NCBI GenBank assembly: GCA_031553315.1
Contig: JAVBLT010000007.1
Location: forward strand, 124,001 to 188,000
DNA from: JAVBLT01 sp031553315
GTDB lineage: Bacteria > Verrucomicrobiota > Kiritimatiellia > RFP12 > DVOR01
DNA: 64,000 nucleotides
Direction of reading: 5' to 3'
Shown piece after piece: positions 26,129-35,400 of the stretch (positions are counted from its first letter, which is position 1; the number at the start of each line of letters is the position of its first letter). Both the position numbers and the translations under genes were made by a program. Under the pieces are notes generated by a model that worked only from the letters and a program-made list of their open reading frames with translations, had not been told where the DNA came from and did not search any database.

Positions 26129-27508
26129 TTATTTGCGGGGAGGGGGAAGGTTGAGGCAGCTGCCCGAGGCGGCGGCCGCGGCTTCCCTCATGACCTCGGC
26201 GTGGGTGGGGTGGGCGTGGAGGGTTTCGGCCCAGGCGTGCGCGGTGATGCCCGCCGCCATCGCCACCGAGGCTTCGTTGATGAGATCCGAGGCGCAGGGT
26301 CCGATCATGTGCACGCCTAAAATGCGGTCGCTTTCAGGATCGGCCAGCACCTTCACAAACCCTTCCGCATGGCCCGAGGCCAGGGCGCGGCCATTGGCCG
26401 TGAAGGGGTATTTGCCGATGGCCACGGCGCCTTTTTCCTTGGCCTGCGCTTCGGTGAGGCCGATCCAGCCGGCCTCGGGGAACCCGTAGATGCAGCCGGG
26501 CACGGCGGCGCGGTCGAAGCGGGCGTCGCCCCCGAGGGCGTTGACGGCGGCGACTTCGCCCATCTTGTCGGCGGCATGGGCGAGCATGGAAAGGCCGTTG
26601 ATGTCGCCGGGCGCGAACAGGCCGGGAATGGAGGTTTCCATACGGTCGTTTACGACCGCGAAGCCGCGGTTTTTCTCCACGGGCAGCTCGCCGAAAAGGC
26701 GGGTATCGGGGCGGCGGCCGGTGGCGATGAGCACCCGTTCGGCGGGAATGGCCGAACCGTCGGCCAGGCGCACGGTGAGGGCGGCGGGCGCGGCGTCGAT
26801 CCCCGCGACCTGCGCGCCGAGGTGAAAGGCTATGCCGCGCCTGGCGAGCGAGAGGCGCAGCGTGCGGCTGAGCTCGGCATCCATAAACGGCGCGATGGTT
26901 TCCATGGCCTCGACCAGCGTGACCTGCGTGCCGTAGGCGTGAAACACCTGCGCGAGCTCCAGCCCGATCACGCCCGCCCCCACAATCACCAGCGATTGGG
27001 GCAGCACGGTCAAATCCAGAATTTCATCCGAGGTCATCACGCGCGGGTCGTCCGCGCCCGGGATCGGCGGCCGCGCCGGAACCGAGCCGCCCGCCGCAAT
27101 CACCGCCTTGGCGGCCTTCAGCACCTGGTCGCCGCACCGGGCCTCAAGCGGCCCCGTGAGCACGGCTTCGCCCTCGACGAGCTCCACCTTGGAGGCTTTG
27201 AGCAGCGAACGGATGCCGTTGACGAGCTTGCCTACGACCGCGTTTTTCTCGGCGACCGCCTTTTCGAGATCGACCCGGAAGGCGGTATCGGCCAGGAGAA
27301 TGCCGCGCGAGGCCGCCTGGGCGACGGCGCTCACAATTTCGGCGCCGCGGAGAAACGTTTTGGCCGGAATGCACCCCCGGTTCAGGCAGGTGCCGCCGAC
27401 CTGGCGCGCTTCCACAAGGCGCACGGTGGCTCCGAGGCGGGCGGCCTTGAGCGCGGCAATATAACCGGCGGGGCCGCCGCCAATCACGAGAATATCGGTT
27501 GCGTCCAT
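26129..27508 (-). CDS. lpdA: Dihydrolipoyl dehydrogenase
   Basis: This 459-aa FAD enzyme reoxidises dihydrolipoamide with NAD+ (E3 of 2-oxoacid dehydrogenases or L protein of glycine cleavage). FAD motif VIGGGPAGYIAA, redox disulfide Cys41/Cys46 in GGTCLNRGCIPAK, NAD motif VIVGAGVIGLELAQVF, the second FAD site GLFAPGDING and the C-terminal HAHPTHAEV with catalytic His and Glu are all present. The ATG at 27508 is preferred over the upstream GTG (27514) because GGAGG lies 5 nt before the ATG and overlaps the GTG. No E1/E2 or glycine-cleavage gene is nearby, so the partner complex is unknown. Confidence 0.95.
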   Translation of the reverse strand: MDATDILVIGGGPAGYIAALKAARLGATVRLVEARQVGGTCLNRGCIPAKTFLRGAEIVSAVAQAASRGILLADTAFRVDLEKAVAEKNAVVGKLVNGIRSLLKASKVELVEGEAVLTGPLEARCGDQVLKAAKAVIAAGGSVPARPPIPGADDPRVMTSDEILDLTVLPQSLVIVGAGVIGLELAQVFHAYGTQVTLVEAMETIAPFMDAELSRTLRLSLARRGIAFHLGAQVAGIDAAPAALTVRLADGSAIPAERVLIATGRRPDTRLFGELPVEKNRGFAVVNDRMETSIPGLFAPGDINGLSMLAHAADKMGEVAAVNALGGDARFDRAAVPGCIYGFPEAGWIGLTEAQAKEKGAVAIGKYPFTANGRALASGHAEGFVKVLADPESDRILGVHMIGPCASDLINEASVAMAAGITAHAWAETLHAHPTHAEVMREAAAAASGSCLNLPPPRK

Positions 27509-27531
27509 ACACACCTCCGGGGGGAAACAGC

Positions 27532-27555
27532 AAAGGGAGCCTTTCGGCTCCCTTT
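27532..27555 (-). terminator. Hairpin between the 83-aa gene and lpdA
   Basis: A 10-bp perfect stem (27532-27541 with 27546-27555) and TTTC loop lies downstream of the 83-aa gene on the minus strand. Only a short T run follows, so it may be a partial terminator or mRNA-end stabiliser. Confidence 0.55.
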
Positions 27556-27563
27556 ATCAGCAT

Positions 27564-27815
27564 TTAGCGAGCCGGAGGGGTGGGGTTTTTCTGAAGCACG
27601 CCCGCGTCGATGAGCTTGTCGATGAGCTGCTGCATCGAGTTGAAGGCGGCGAGAAAGCCGTTGGGGGGCATGATGATGCGGAAGGTGCTTTCGGGCACGG
27701 GGGCGCCGCCTTCTTCGCCGGGTTGGAGCGTCATGAAATCAAAACGCGCCATGCCGCCGGCGAAGTGAACCTGACCGATACCGTCTGCGTAAATTTCTTT
27801 TTTAACCTGAGCCAT
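27564..27815 (-). CDS. Small conserved-looking protein of unknown function
   Basis: I cannot assign this 83-aa soluble protein. It begins MAQVKKEIYADGIGQVHFAGG and contains RFDFMTLQPG and MPPNGFLAAFNSMQQLIDKL, followed by a short Pro-rich tail. The pattern of two short beta strands and a final amphipathic helix suggests a compact single domain without signal peptide or membrane segment. AAGGAG is 8 nt before the ATG and a good promoter lies upstream, so it is very likely a real, separately transcribed gene. Confidence 0.75.
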   Translation of the reverse strand: MAQVKKEIYADGIGQVHFAGGMARFDFMTLQPGEEGGAPVPESTFRIIMPPNGFLAAFNSMQQLIDKLIDAGVLQKNPTPPAR

Positions 27816-27853
27816 TGTCCTACTCCTTAGTAAACGTGTTGAAGATGCGATAA

Positions 27854-27882
27854 ACTATATCAAAGAAGCGGGAGAATCGCAA
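27854..27882 (-). promoter_or_regulatory. sigma70-type promoter of the 83-aa gene
   Basis: On the minus strand TTGCGA (27877-27882) and TATAGT (27854-27859) are 17 bp apart. Start of transcription would be near 27847, about 32 nt before the ATG. Confidence 0.65.
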
Positions 27883-28034
27883 ATCGAAAGCCGCATTACT
27901 TCAAAAAGTCTTCGCGAACGGGGGTGAAACCATCGATTAACGCCCCTTTTTCGAGGCCAGGCACCCCGTGGGGCGCATGTGGGTGCGCCAGCCGCCGCCG
28001 GCGGCGGCTTCGATCCGAAGCGAAAACAGCCCGC

Positions 28035-28892
28035 TTACCCCATCACCCGCATGAGGCGGGGCATCACATCGGTGAGGGATCGGGAGCCGCCGAGGATTTC
28101 TTCCGAGCGGGGGCCGAAGGCTACGAGCGGCACGGGGTTGCAGGTGTGGCCGCGGGTGGAGAGGTCTTCGATGTTGCCGTGGTCGCTGGTGAGGATGAAG
28201 AGCAGGTCGGCCTCGCGGGCGGCGGGCACGAGGCGGGTGAGGAAAGCGTCGAGCAGGCCGAGGATGCGGGAGGCCTGGTCGTGGTTTTGGGAGTGGCCGG
28301 CGAGGTCGGTGAGGAAATATTCGAAGAGGGTGAAATCGTTGCAGAGGGCGATGTCGATCAGCTGGGCCGCGGAGGTTTCGGGTGTGACGAGGGGGCCGGT
28401 GTAGCCTTTGCCGACGATGGCCTGGCGGGTGAGGTCGTGGAGCACGGCCTGGCCGGCGAGCATGTCGTTCTGAAAGCGGAGCACTTCGGGGCAGGTGAGC
28501 GACATCACGGTGGTGACGGATTTGAAGCGGCGGCTTTCGAGCTCTTCGGGGGCATCGCAGAAATACGCGTCGGCGAAGCAGGCGCGCAGGCCTTTGCGCT
28601 TGAGCGCCATGAAGATGTTGTCCTGCTGAAGCAGGCGGCAGAGCGTGGGGCCGGGGAAGCCTTCTTTGTGGCGGCCCATGTATTGCGCGGCGTTGACGCC
28701 GGTATAGAGGGTGGCCTGCCCCGTGGCGCTTTGCGGGAGACCGGGCACGCCCAGGCAGGCGTCGATGGCGATGCCTTGCCGGTGCATCAGGCTGAAAAGC
28801 GTGGGGCAAACGCGTTCATTCACGGGGTTCGCATCCGATTTCGGTGCAAAACCCACGCCGTCGACAAACACGTAGAGAACCTTCACTTTCAT
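28035..28892 (-). CDS. Alkaline-phosphatase-superfamily metalloenzyme, phosphoglycerate-mutase-like
   Basis: This 285-aa cytoplasmic protein has the metal-binding core of the superfamily: VFVDGVG (Asp11), the nucleophile region QSATGQATLYTG (residues 54-65, compare phosphopentomutase and iPGM), TDLAGHSQNH and TSDHGNIEDL. It lacks the long insert domain of cofactor-independent PGM. Substrate is unknown; a phosphotransferase or phosphatase role is likely. The start at 28892 (MKVKVLYVFVDGVG) is chosen because the family begins right at this strand; the 13 extra upstream codons have no ribosome site, but this start also lacks a clear one. Confidence 0.78.
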   Translation of the reverse strand: MKVKVLYVFVDGVGFAPKSDANPVNERVCPTLFSLMHRQGIAIDACLGVPGLPQSATGQATLYTGVNAAQYMGRHKEGFPGPTLCRLLQQDNIFMALKRKGLRACFADAYFCDAPEELESRRFKSVTTVMSLTCPEVLRFQNDMLAGQAVLHDLTRQAIVGKGYTGPLVTPETSAAQLIDIALCNDFTLFEYFLTDLAGHSQNHDQASRILGLLDAFLTRLVPAAREADLLFILTSDHGNIEDLSTRGHTCNPVPLVAFGPRSEEILGGSRSLTDVMPRLMRVMG

Positions 28893-28991
28893 GTTATCGT
28901 TGTAACCCAAATGCCTTCGGAGTGCAAGCAAAAAGAAAGCGGGGCAAGCGCTTTTGCATCTGCCCCGCCTGGATCCTTCCTCATTTTCACT

Positions 28992-29020
28992 AAAAGCGGC
29001 GGGGTCAGCCCCTCCGCCGC
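28992..29020 (-). terminator. Hairpin overlapping the stop codon of the PEP-CTERM gene
   Basis: On the minus strand GCGGC-GGA-GGGG, loop CTGA, CCCC-GCCGC, then TTTT. The loop contains the TGA stop, so the stem is built from the Arg codons of the protein tail. The T run is short. Confidence 0.5.
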
Positions 29021-29376
29021 CTCAAGGCAGCCAAGGCGAAGCCAAGCAGGCCGAGCATTGCCGAGGCGGGCTCGGGGACGGCGCCGGGATCGGGGATGTC
29101 GTCGTCGGGCGGGGGGCCGATCCAGGTGCCGTCGTCATCGGAGTCGTCTTCGGAAAAGGTGCGGAAGGAGGTCGAAGGGGAAACGGGCAGGAGCAGAGGG
29201 CGCGGCGAACGGGCTCCCAGCGAGGCGGCGAGCGCGTGGTCGGGTTGCAGAAGAAGGGCTGCCGGCGCGCTGTGGGAGATTGCGCCGGCGGGCTCAGGCG
29301 CGGCAAGCGCCACGGCGTGCGCGGAACTTGGGCCAATGAGGAAAACCCCGGCGACGAGCGTGTAAAACGGCTTCAT
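29005..29376 (-). CDS. Small PEP-CTERM protein A
   Basis: This 123-aa exported protein has a signal peptide (MKPFYTLVAGVFLIGPSSAHA) and a C-terminal PEP-CTERM signal: VPEPASAMLGLLGF, a hydrophobic helix and RRRRG. Such tails are cut by an exosortase and hand the protein to the envelope. The middle is low-complexity, with an acidic stretch (EDDSDDDG) and Pro/Asp repeats, and no enzyme motif. AGGAG lies 7 nt before the ATG. Its tail is close to that of the neighbouring gene at 29599-30147, so the two are probably handled by the same machinery. No exosortase is in the window. Confidence 0.85.
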   Translation of the reverse strand: MKPFYTLVAGVFLIGPSSAHAVALAAPEPAGAISHSAPAALLLQPDHALAASLGARSPRPLLLPVSPSTSFRTFSEDDSDDDGTWIGPPPDDDIPDPGAVPEPASAMLGLLGFALAALRRRRG

Positions 29377-29544
29377 GAAAAGCTCCTGTTTTTGGCGTGG
29401 TACAGAATCTGGAGAAGGAGGCGGAATTTTTCATAAAGGGAAAGAAGAGTCAATTAAAAAAAGTGTTTTTTTGAAATTTCGCCATATCAATGATGAAGTT
29501 AGGTCTTTTTGTTATTATTTTTTAACAAACTCAGGGCATAAAAA

Positions 29545-29578
29545 AATCGGTTCGGGCGCCTAAGCGCCCGAACCGATT
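29545..29578 (-). terminator. Rho-independent terminator of PEP-CTERM gene B
   Basis: A perfect 15-bp stem (29545-29559 with 29564-29578) and CTAA loop (TTAG when read on the minus strand), followed on the minus strand by a seven-T run. It lies 20 bp after the stop codon of the gene at 29599. Confidence 0.9.
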
Positions 29579-29598
29579 CTGTCAACGGGGAGAAGGAA

Positions 29599-30147
29599 TC
29601 AGAACCCCTGGCGGCGGCGTAGCGCCACAAGCGCGAAGCCGAGCATTCCAAGCAGGGCGGAGGCGGGCTCGGGAACAACGGTGTTTTCCGTTTTCATCCA
29701 TCCGGAGGAAAACCAGTTGCCCGCGGAGCCTTCCCACATGGCGCCGTTGCCTTGCTGCGATGACGTGATGTAGGAATTTGAGGCGATGTATTCGGCGTCG
29801 TCCGCCGTCAGGAAGACAACGCTCGTTCTGAGGGTATCTAAAACAATTTTGATTTCGGGATCCGGCTCCACTTTCGTCGCCACAATCATCATGGGAGACC
29901 ACATTCCTTCGCCGCGAGTGGCGACCGTGATGGCGCTATCCAGAGCCTGGCGGGTTATTTTCCCGTCGGAATCGCCGAAGGCGGAGTCGAACGTGACGAG
30001 CTTGATGCTCTGGATGTCGTTGATGTTGACGCCGCTGGGGAGGGCCGAGGCATAGAGCATGACCATGACCGAGTCGACACTGAGTACGACAGCCTGCGCA
30101 GAGGCGCAAAGAAGAAACGCAACATAAAATGTCAACTGTTTCATCAT
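29599..30147 (-). CDS. Small PEP-CTERM protein B
   Basis: About 182 aa, exported: MMKQLTFYVAFLLCASAQA is a signal peptide and VPEPASALLGMLGF plus a hydrophobic helix and RRR is a PEP-CTERM signal. The body (VVLSVDSVMVMLYASALPSG..., VEPDPEIKIVLDTL) contains no motif I recognise. A start at 30147 is preferred: an AAAGG site lies about 12 nt upstream. The ATG at 30159 lies only one nucleotide from that site, and the frame's far-upstream starts (30252, 30261) give no signal peptide. The gene has its own consensus promoter, a leader of about 140 nt and its own terminator. Confidence 0.78.
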   Translation of the reverse strand: MMKQLTFYVAFLLCASAQAVVLSVDSVMVMLYASALPSGVNINDIQSIKLVTFDSAFGDSDGKITRQALDSAITVATRGEGMWSPMMIVATKVEPDPEIKIVLDTLRTSVVFLTADDAEYIASNSYITSSQQGNGAMWEGSAGNWFSSGWMKTENTVVPEPASALLGMLGFALVALRRRQGF

Positions 30148-30295
30148 ACGTTTTATCATCCTTTCTTCGTTCGTTTTTTCAGAAATGAACGCAACCTCAT
30201 TTCCGCGAACGCGTGTTTTCATGCCGATTTTAAGCCGTAAAGGTAAACACATAACAAACAATCCGGCTTTTTTCTGTGGCTTGAAAACGAGGCGT

Positions 30296-30325
30296 ATTAT
30301 AGAAAAAAGGTGTCTGATTTGTCAA
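30296..30325 (-). promoter_or_regulatory. Perfect-consensus promoter of PEP-CTERM gene B
   Basis: On the minus strand TTGACA (30320-30325) and TATAAT (30296-30301) match the sigma70 consensus exactly, 18-bp spacer. Transcription would start near 30289. Confidence 0.85.
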
Positions 30326-30353
30326 CCGCATTTCGGTGATTTTTTCTTTTTAC

Positions 30354-30382
30354 TGGTTTTCTCCCGCCGGTTATGCCATACT
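30354..30382 (+). promoter_or_regulatory. Possible extended -10 promoter of the M60-GH31 pair
   Basis: TGCCATACT at 30374-30382 is an extended -10-like site; the -35 region (TGGTTT, 30354-30359) is poor. It lies about 50 nt before the M60 start and close to the divergent PEP-CTERM promoter, so the two could share control. Confidence 0.3.
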
Positions 30383-30435
30383 GCCTCACAGTGGCGATTG
30401 AGATTAGGTTGAAAATTTCACTGCACGAGGGTTTC

Positions 30436-32433
30436 ATGATGCGGAAACACAACAGTTTATTTTTCAAGGGGGCGTTGCTTGGCGCGCTCTTCCTCATGCC
30501 TGCCTTCGCGCGCGCTCAGGATAAACCCACAGAGATTACCTTCCGAAATGAGCAGCCGGCGAAGCTCGACTCGAAGGGCCGGAAAATCGAAACGATCGAG
30601 ACTGACCGTAAAATCACGCTCGGTGAAGACGGCCTGCTCTCCTCCAAAGAGTATCGCGAGAAGCTCGCCGAGGATGAACGCCTGCGCAAGCTGGCCAAGG
30701 AGTGCGGCGAGTGGTTCGAGCGGGTGCAGCTTTTAGACGCGAAAAAGCCCGGCGGCATGCTGGCCTACATCGAGGCGATGCGCATCTTCAAGGTGAGCGA
30801 CGCGGTGAGGCGCGAAGAGGGCCGGGCGGCCTCGCAGCTCAAGGCCTCGCTCGACGAAATGCTGCGCCGGCGCGGCGGCGAGATCATGGTCGGCCCCGGG
30901 CACGGCGTCTCCATCGACGACCCGATGGAGCTGCTCCTGCTGCGCTATCAGAGCAACCTGGCGCAAAGCACGCCCGTGAAGGAGCTCAAGCCCGCGAAAT
31001 CGGCCGACTTGTGGCCGGGCCCCGTGGCGAAAGAGGCGCAGCGCGTCACCAAAAAAGTTTACCTCAACTCGGCCGTGGGCGGTTGGCTCAGCACAGGGCT
31101 CTATGCGCCTCCCGGCGAAGTGATCCGCATCAGGGCGCTGACGCTGGGCGGGGGCGACAACCTGCGCGTGCAGATCGGCTGCCATTCCGACAAGCTCGAC
31201 CCGCAGATCATGGCGCTCAAGGAGGGCGGCGGCGTGGATAAAGAGGCGCCCATCAACCTCATGGCCGTGAAGATGGGCTGGCAGGAGATCACCGACAACC
31301 GCTCCCTCTGGCGCTGGCCCGATTGCGTGCGCTCGTTTAAAATCACCAAACGCAAGGCCGAGGTGGGCTTCGCCCTGGGCGGCATGCTTTATTTTCAGTA
31401 TAGCGCGGGCAAGAGCGGCAAGATCATGGAGGTGGAGGTTTCGGGGTGCGTGGAAGCGCCGCGCTTCCGCCTGGGAATCGACACCAACGACGATTGGAAC
31501 ACCCGCCTCAGCAAGCTCCCCGCCCCCTGGGGCGAGCTGGAAACCAAAAACGTGATTCTCACCTTCCCCTCCAATGCCGCCCGCAACGTGACCAACATGC
31601 TGGAGGTCGCCCAGTGGTGGGGCAAAGCCACCGCCATGCAATACCGCCTCTCCGGGCGCAAGCTCGCGACCGACTTCGGCAAAGACCACCTGCCCCGCCC
31701 CGAACGCCTGGTCGACGACACCCAGATCTCCATCGGCGCCGGCCACTCCGGCTACCCCATCATGCACATGGGCTGGAGCGGCGGCATGCTGAACCTGCGT
31801 TCGCTCAAAGCCGCCGGCAACTGGGGCTCCATGCACGAAATCGGGCACAACATGGGCCAAGGCGCCAACGGCGTCTACACCATTCCGGGCAACATCGAAG
31901 TCATCTGCAACTTCTACGGCACCTTCGTCATGAACAAGCTCAACGGCACCTCCCTGCGCCGCATCCACGCCGAATCCTGGAAAAACGTCGCCGCAAAAAT
32001 CAACGGCTCCGCCTACGGCTGGGCCCAGGCGCAAGTCTTCGAGCGCCTCGTCTTCTACATGACCCTGGCCGATTATTTCGGCTGGGATCCCTTCCTCGAA
32101 GCCGTGAACGACACCGACAAAATCCCCAAAGAGTGCGACCAGCCCGTCGACCCCCTCCTCGTGCGCCTCTCCAAATCGACCGGGCGCGACCTCACCCCTT
32201 ATTTCGACATGTGGAAGCTGCGCTACTCCAAAGGCGCCGCCCGCTTCACCTCCAAATTCCCCCCATGGCCCGTTGAAGAAGAAAAAGCCAAACTCTTCGA
32301 AGACGACCCCTACGCCCACCTCGACGGCGAATCCTCCGAAGTCCGCGCCCCCTCCGACCCGTGCGACGTGAAGACCAAACGCCAGCTCCGCAACTCCGGC
32401 AGCATGAACGCCCACACCGATCTCAATCACTAA
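30436..32433 (+). CDS. Exported M60-family zinc metallopeptidase (mucinase-type)
   Basis: This 665-aa protein has a signal peptide (residues 1-27, ARA-Q). A charged helical region (about 30-190) precedes the M60 N-terminal beta-sandwich (GGWLSTGLYAPPGEVIRI near 212-230). The gluzincin site is HEIGH (467-471) with the third ligand Glu488 in GNIEV, matching the family pattern HExxHx(8,28)E. M60 proteases cut O-glycosylated proteins such as mucins and are typical of gut commensals and pathogens. Location should be periplasmic or extracellular. GAGG lies 5 nt before the ATG at 30436. The GH31 gene follows after 9 bp, so the two are one operon. Confidence 0.88.
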   Translation: MMRKHNSLFFKGALLGALFLMPAFARAQDKPTEITFRNEQPAKLDSKGRKIETIETDRKITLGEDGLLSSKEYREKLAEDERLRKLAKECGEWFERVQLLDAKKPGGMLAYIEAMRIFKVSDAVRREEGRAASQLKASLDEMLRRRGGEIMVGPGHGVSIDDPMELLLLRYQSNLAQSTPVKELKPAKSADLWPGPVAKEAQRVTKKVYLNSAVGGWLSTGLYAPPGEVIRIRALTLGGGDNLRVQIGCHSDKLDPQIMALKEGGGVDKEAPINLMAVKMGWQEITDNRSLWRWPDCVRSFKITKRKAEVGFALGGMLYFQYSAGKSGKIMEVEVSGCVEAPRFRLGIDTNDDWNTRLSKLPAPWGELETKNVILTFPSNAARNVTNMLEVAQWWGKATAMQYRLSGRKLATDFGKDHLPRPERLVDDTQISIGAGHSGYPIMHMGWSGGMLNLRSLKAAGNWGSMHEIGHNMGQGANGVYTIPGNIEVICNFYGTFVMNKLNGTSLRRIHAESWKNVAAKINGSAYGWAQAQVFERLVFYMTLADYFGWDPFLEAVNDTDKIPKECDQPVDPLLVRLSKSTGRDLTPYFDMWKLRYSKGAARFTSKFPPWPVEEEKAKLFEDDPYAHLDGESSEVRAPSDPCDVKTKRQLRNSGSMNAHTDLNH

Positions 32434-32442
32434 GGAAACATC

Positions 32443-35400
32443 ATGAACCGCCACACCCTCCTCGCCGCCCTCACCCTCGCCGGCGCCGCCCTCACTGCGG
32501 CCGAGCCCGGAAGAGCAATCAGAATGATTCCCCAAAGCGGCATCTCCAAAACCTTTAAAATCGTCACCGATACCGACATCGAGCTGAGCGTGCAATTCTT
32601 CCGGGCCGACGTGTTCCGCATCCTCGCCGCGCCCGGCGGCCACTATGCCGACCCCAAAAACAACCCCGAAAAAGCCCAGATCCTCGCCGACGCAACCGAA
32701 GACGCCTCCCGCGTGACCTTCGCCGACACCCCCGAGCACGCCACCTTCACCACCACCGCCCTCACCCTCACCCTCGACAAAGCCACCTGCCGCTTCACCC
32801 TCCTGCGCCCCGACGGCACCCCCATCTGGCAAGAGCTCGCCCCCCTCAACCTCACCTCCAACCTCACCACCCAGACCCTCTCCTCAGCCCCCGCCGAATA
32901 CTACTACGGCGGCGGCCAGCAAAACGGCCACTTCTCCCACAAAGGCACCCGAATCGACATCCGCGCCGACGGCAAATGGGATGAAGGCGGCCACCCCAAC
33001 CCCGCCCCCTTCTACATGAGCAACGCCGGCTACGGCACCCTCCGCCACACCTTCTCCCCCGGCGCCTACGACTTCACCGACAATTCCCGCATCACCCTCC
33101 AACACAACGAAAACCGCTTCGACGCCCTCTACTTCGTGGCCCCCACCTTCAACCGCATCATCGACCTCTACACCCAGTTTACCGGCCGCCCCAATTTCCT
33201 CCCCATCTGGGGGCTCGAGCTCGGCGACGCCGACGCGTATATGACCCGCGACAAAGAAACCAAAGCCCCCAAACAGCGCGACGACGGCACCTACGTGGAA
33301 ATCACCCCCGACGCCATCCCCGTGGCCCAATCCTACCGTGAACACGACATGCCCGGCGGCTGGATCCTCGTGAACGACGGCTACGGCTGCGGCCACCTCC
33401 AGCTCCCCTACACCGTCAAAGCCCTCGCCTCCCTCGGCTTCCACACCGGCCTCTGGACCGAAGGCGCCCTCGACCTCACCGCCTGGGAAGTCGGCACCGC
33501 CGGCACCCGCGTCCAAAAGCTCGACGTGGCCTGGACCGGCCCCGCCTACCAGCACGCCCTCGAATGCAACCGCATCGCCCACACCTCCCTCGAAACCAAC
33601 TCCGACAGCCGGGGCTTCGTCTGGACCGTCCAGGGCTGGGCCGGCACCCAGCGCTACGGCATCTGCTGGACCGGCGACCAATACGGATCCTGGGACCTCA
33701 TCCGCTACCACATCCCCACCCTCACCGGATCCGGCCTCTCCGGCCAGGCCTACGCCACAACCGACGTCGACGGCATCTTCGGCGGCTCCCCCGAAACCTA
33801 CACCCGCGACCTCCAGTGGAAATGCTTCACTCCCGCCCTCTACGTGATGAACGGCTGGAGCAACCTCAACAAATCACCCTGGGCCTACCCCGAACCCTAC
33901 CGCAGCATCAACCGCGATTACCTCAAGCTCAAGATGCGCCTCACCCCCCTCCTCTACACCTACTGCCGCCAGGCCTACGACACCGGCGCACCCATCGTCC
34001 GCCCCCTCCTCTGGAACTACCCCCAAGACCCCAAAACCTGGGACAACACCACCCAATACCAATTCATGCTCGGCAGCGAGCTCCTCATCGCCCCCGTCTA
34101 CACCAGCATGAAAGTCAACCGAGGCTGGCGCAAAAACATCTACCTCCCCCAAGGCGCCTGGGTCGATTATCACGACGGCCGCCTTACCACCGGCCCCGCC
34201 ACCCTCGAAGCCTACCCCGTCACCCTCGAAAAGCTCCCCGTCTTCGTCCGCGCCGGCGCCATCATCCCCATGTACCCCGAAATGCTCTACAACAACCAGC
34301 GCCCCAAAGACCCCCTCACCTTCGACGTCTACCCCCACGGCCGCACCGCCTTCACCCTGTATGAAGACGACGGCCTCACCCGCGCCTACAAAACCGGCGC
34401 CTACACCACCCAGACCATCACCTGCGCCGCCCCTGAAGACGGCCTCCCCGGCGACATCCTCATCACCCTCGCCCCCCCCTCCGGCGACTACCAGGGCAAG
34501 CCCCACACCCGCGCCTACACCTTCCAGATCCACACCCGCGCCGCCCCCCGCCACATCATGCTCGGCGACCAGGAGCTCCTGCGCCTGACCGCCACCAACA
34601 ACCTCCAGACCGCCTACGACAACGCCCTCCAAACCTGGTACCACGACCCCGCCGACCGCCACGGCATCCTCCACATCAAGCTCGCCCCCCGCCCCACCGG
34701 CCAGCCCCTCACCCTTCACATCGCCCACAACCCCGCCGCCGAAATCGCACCCACACCGCCCTACCCCGTCCCTGAAATCACCCACGAGCTCGACAAAACC
34801 GAATTCACCCTCACCTGCGATTCCGAGCAAGGCGGCTCCGGCATCAACAACGCCTTCGACGGTTCCCCCGAAACCATCTGGCACTCCAACTACGGCAAAA
34901 AAGACCCCGAACACACCCACCCCTACACCATCACCATCGACCTCGGCCGCCTCGCCGCCGTCAACGGCCTCGGCTACCTTCCCCGCCAGAACTTCGGCAA
35001 CGGCTCCATCAAAGGCTACGAAATCTACCTCAGCCGCCACCCCGGCACATTCGGCGCCCCCGTTGCCAAAGGCGAATTTCAAAGAGAATACCTCGACCCC
35101 GCCGCCGAAAAGAAAGAACCCAAATACCAGACCGTCGGCTTTACCCCCACCTGGGCCCGCCACATGCAAATCAAAGTGCTCAGCTCCCTCGGAGGCGACC
35201 GCTTCGGCTCCGCAGCCGAGTTCGACATCCTCCAAGACCTCGACCAGCCCCCCCTCCCCGATGAAAACCTGTATCTGGCCGACCTCAAACCCCTCCGCGC
35301 CACCGGCCCCTACGCCAACGACAAAGGCCTCAAAGCACCCGCCATCCGCGTCGACGACACCCCCTGGGCCCGCGGCACCACCGTCCGGGCCGGCACCGAG

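Noticed and set aside
29541..29580. tRNA T-loop-like ggttcg sequence
   Set aside because: It belongs to a perfect 15-bp terminator stem; no acceptor or anticodon arms are present.
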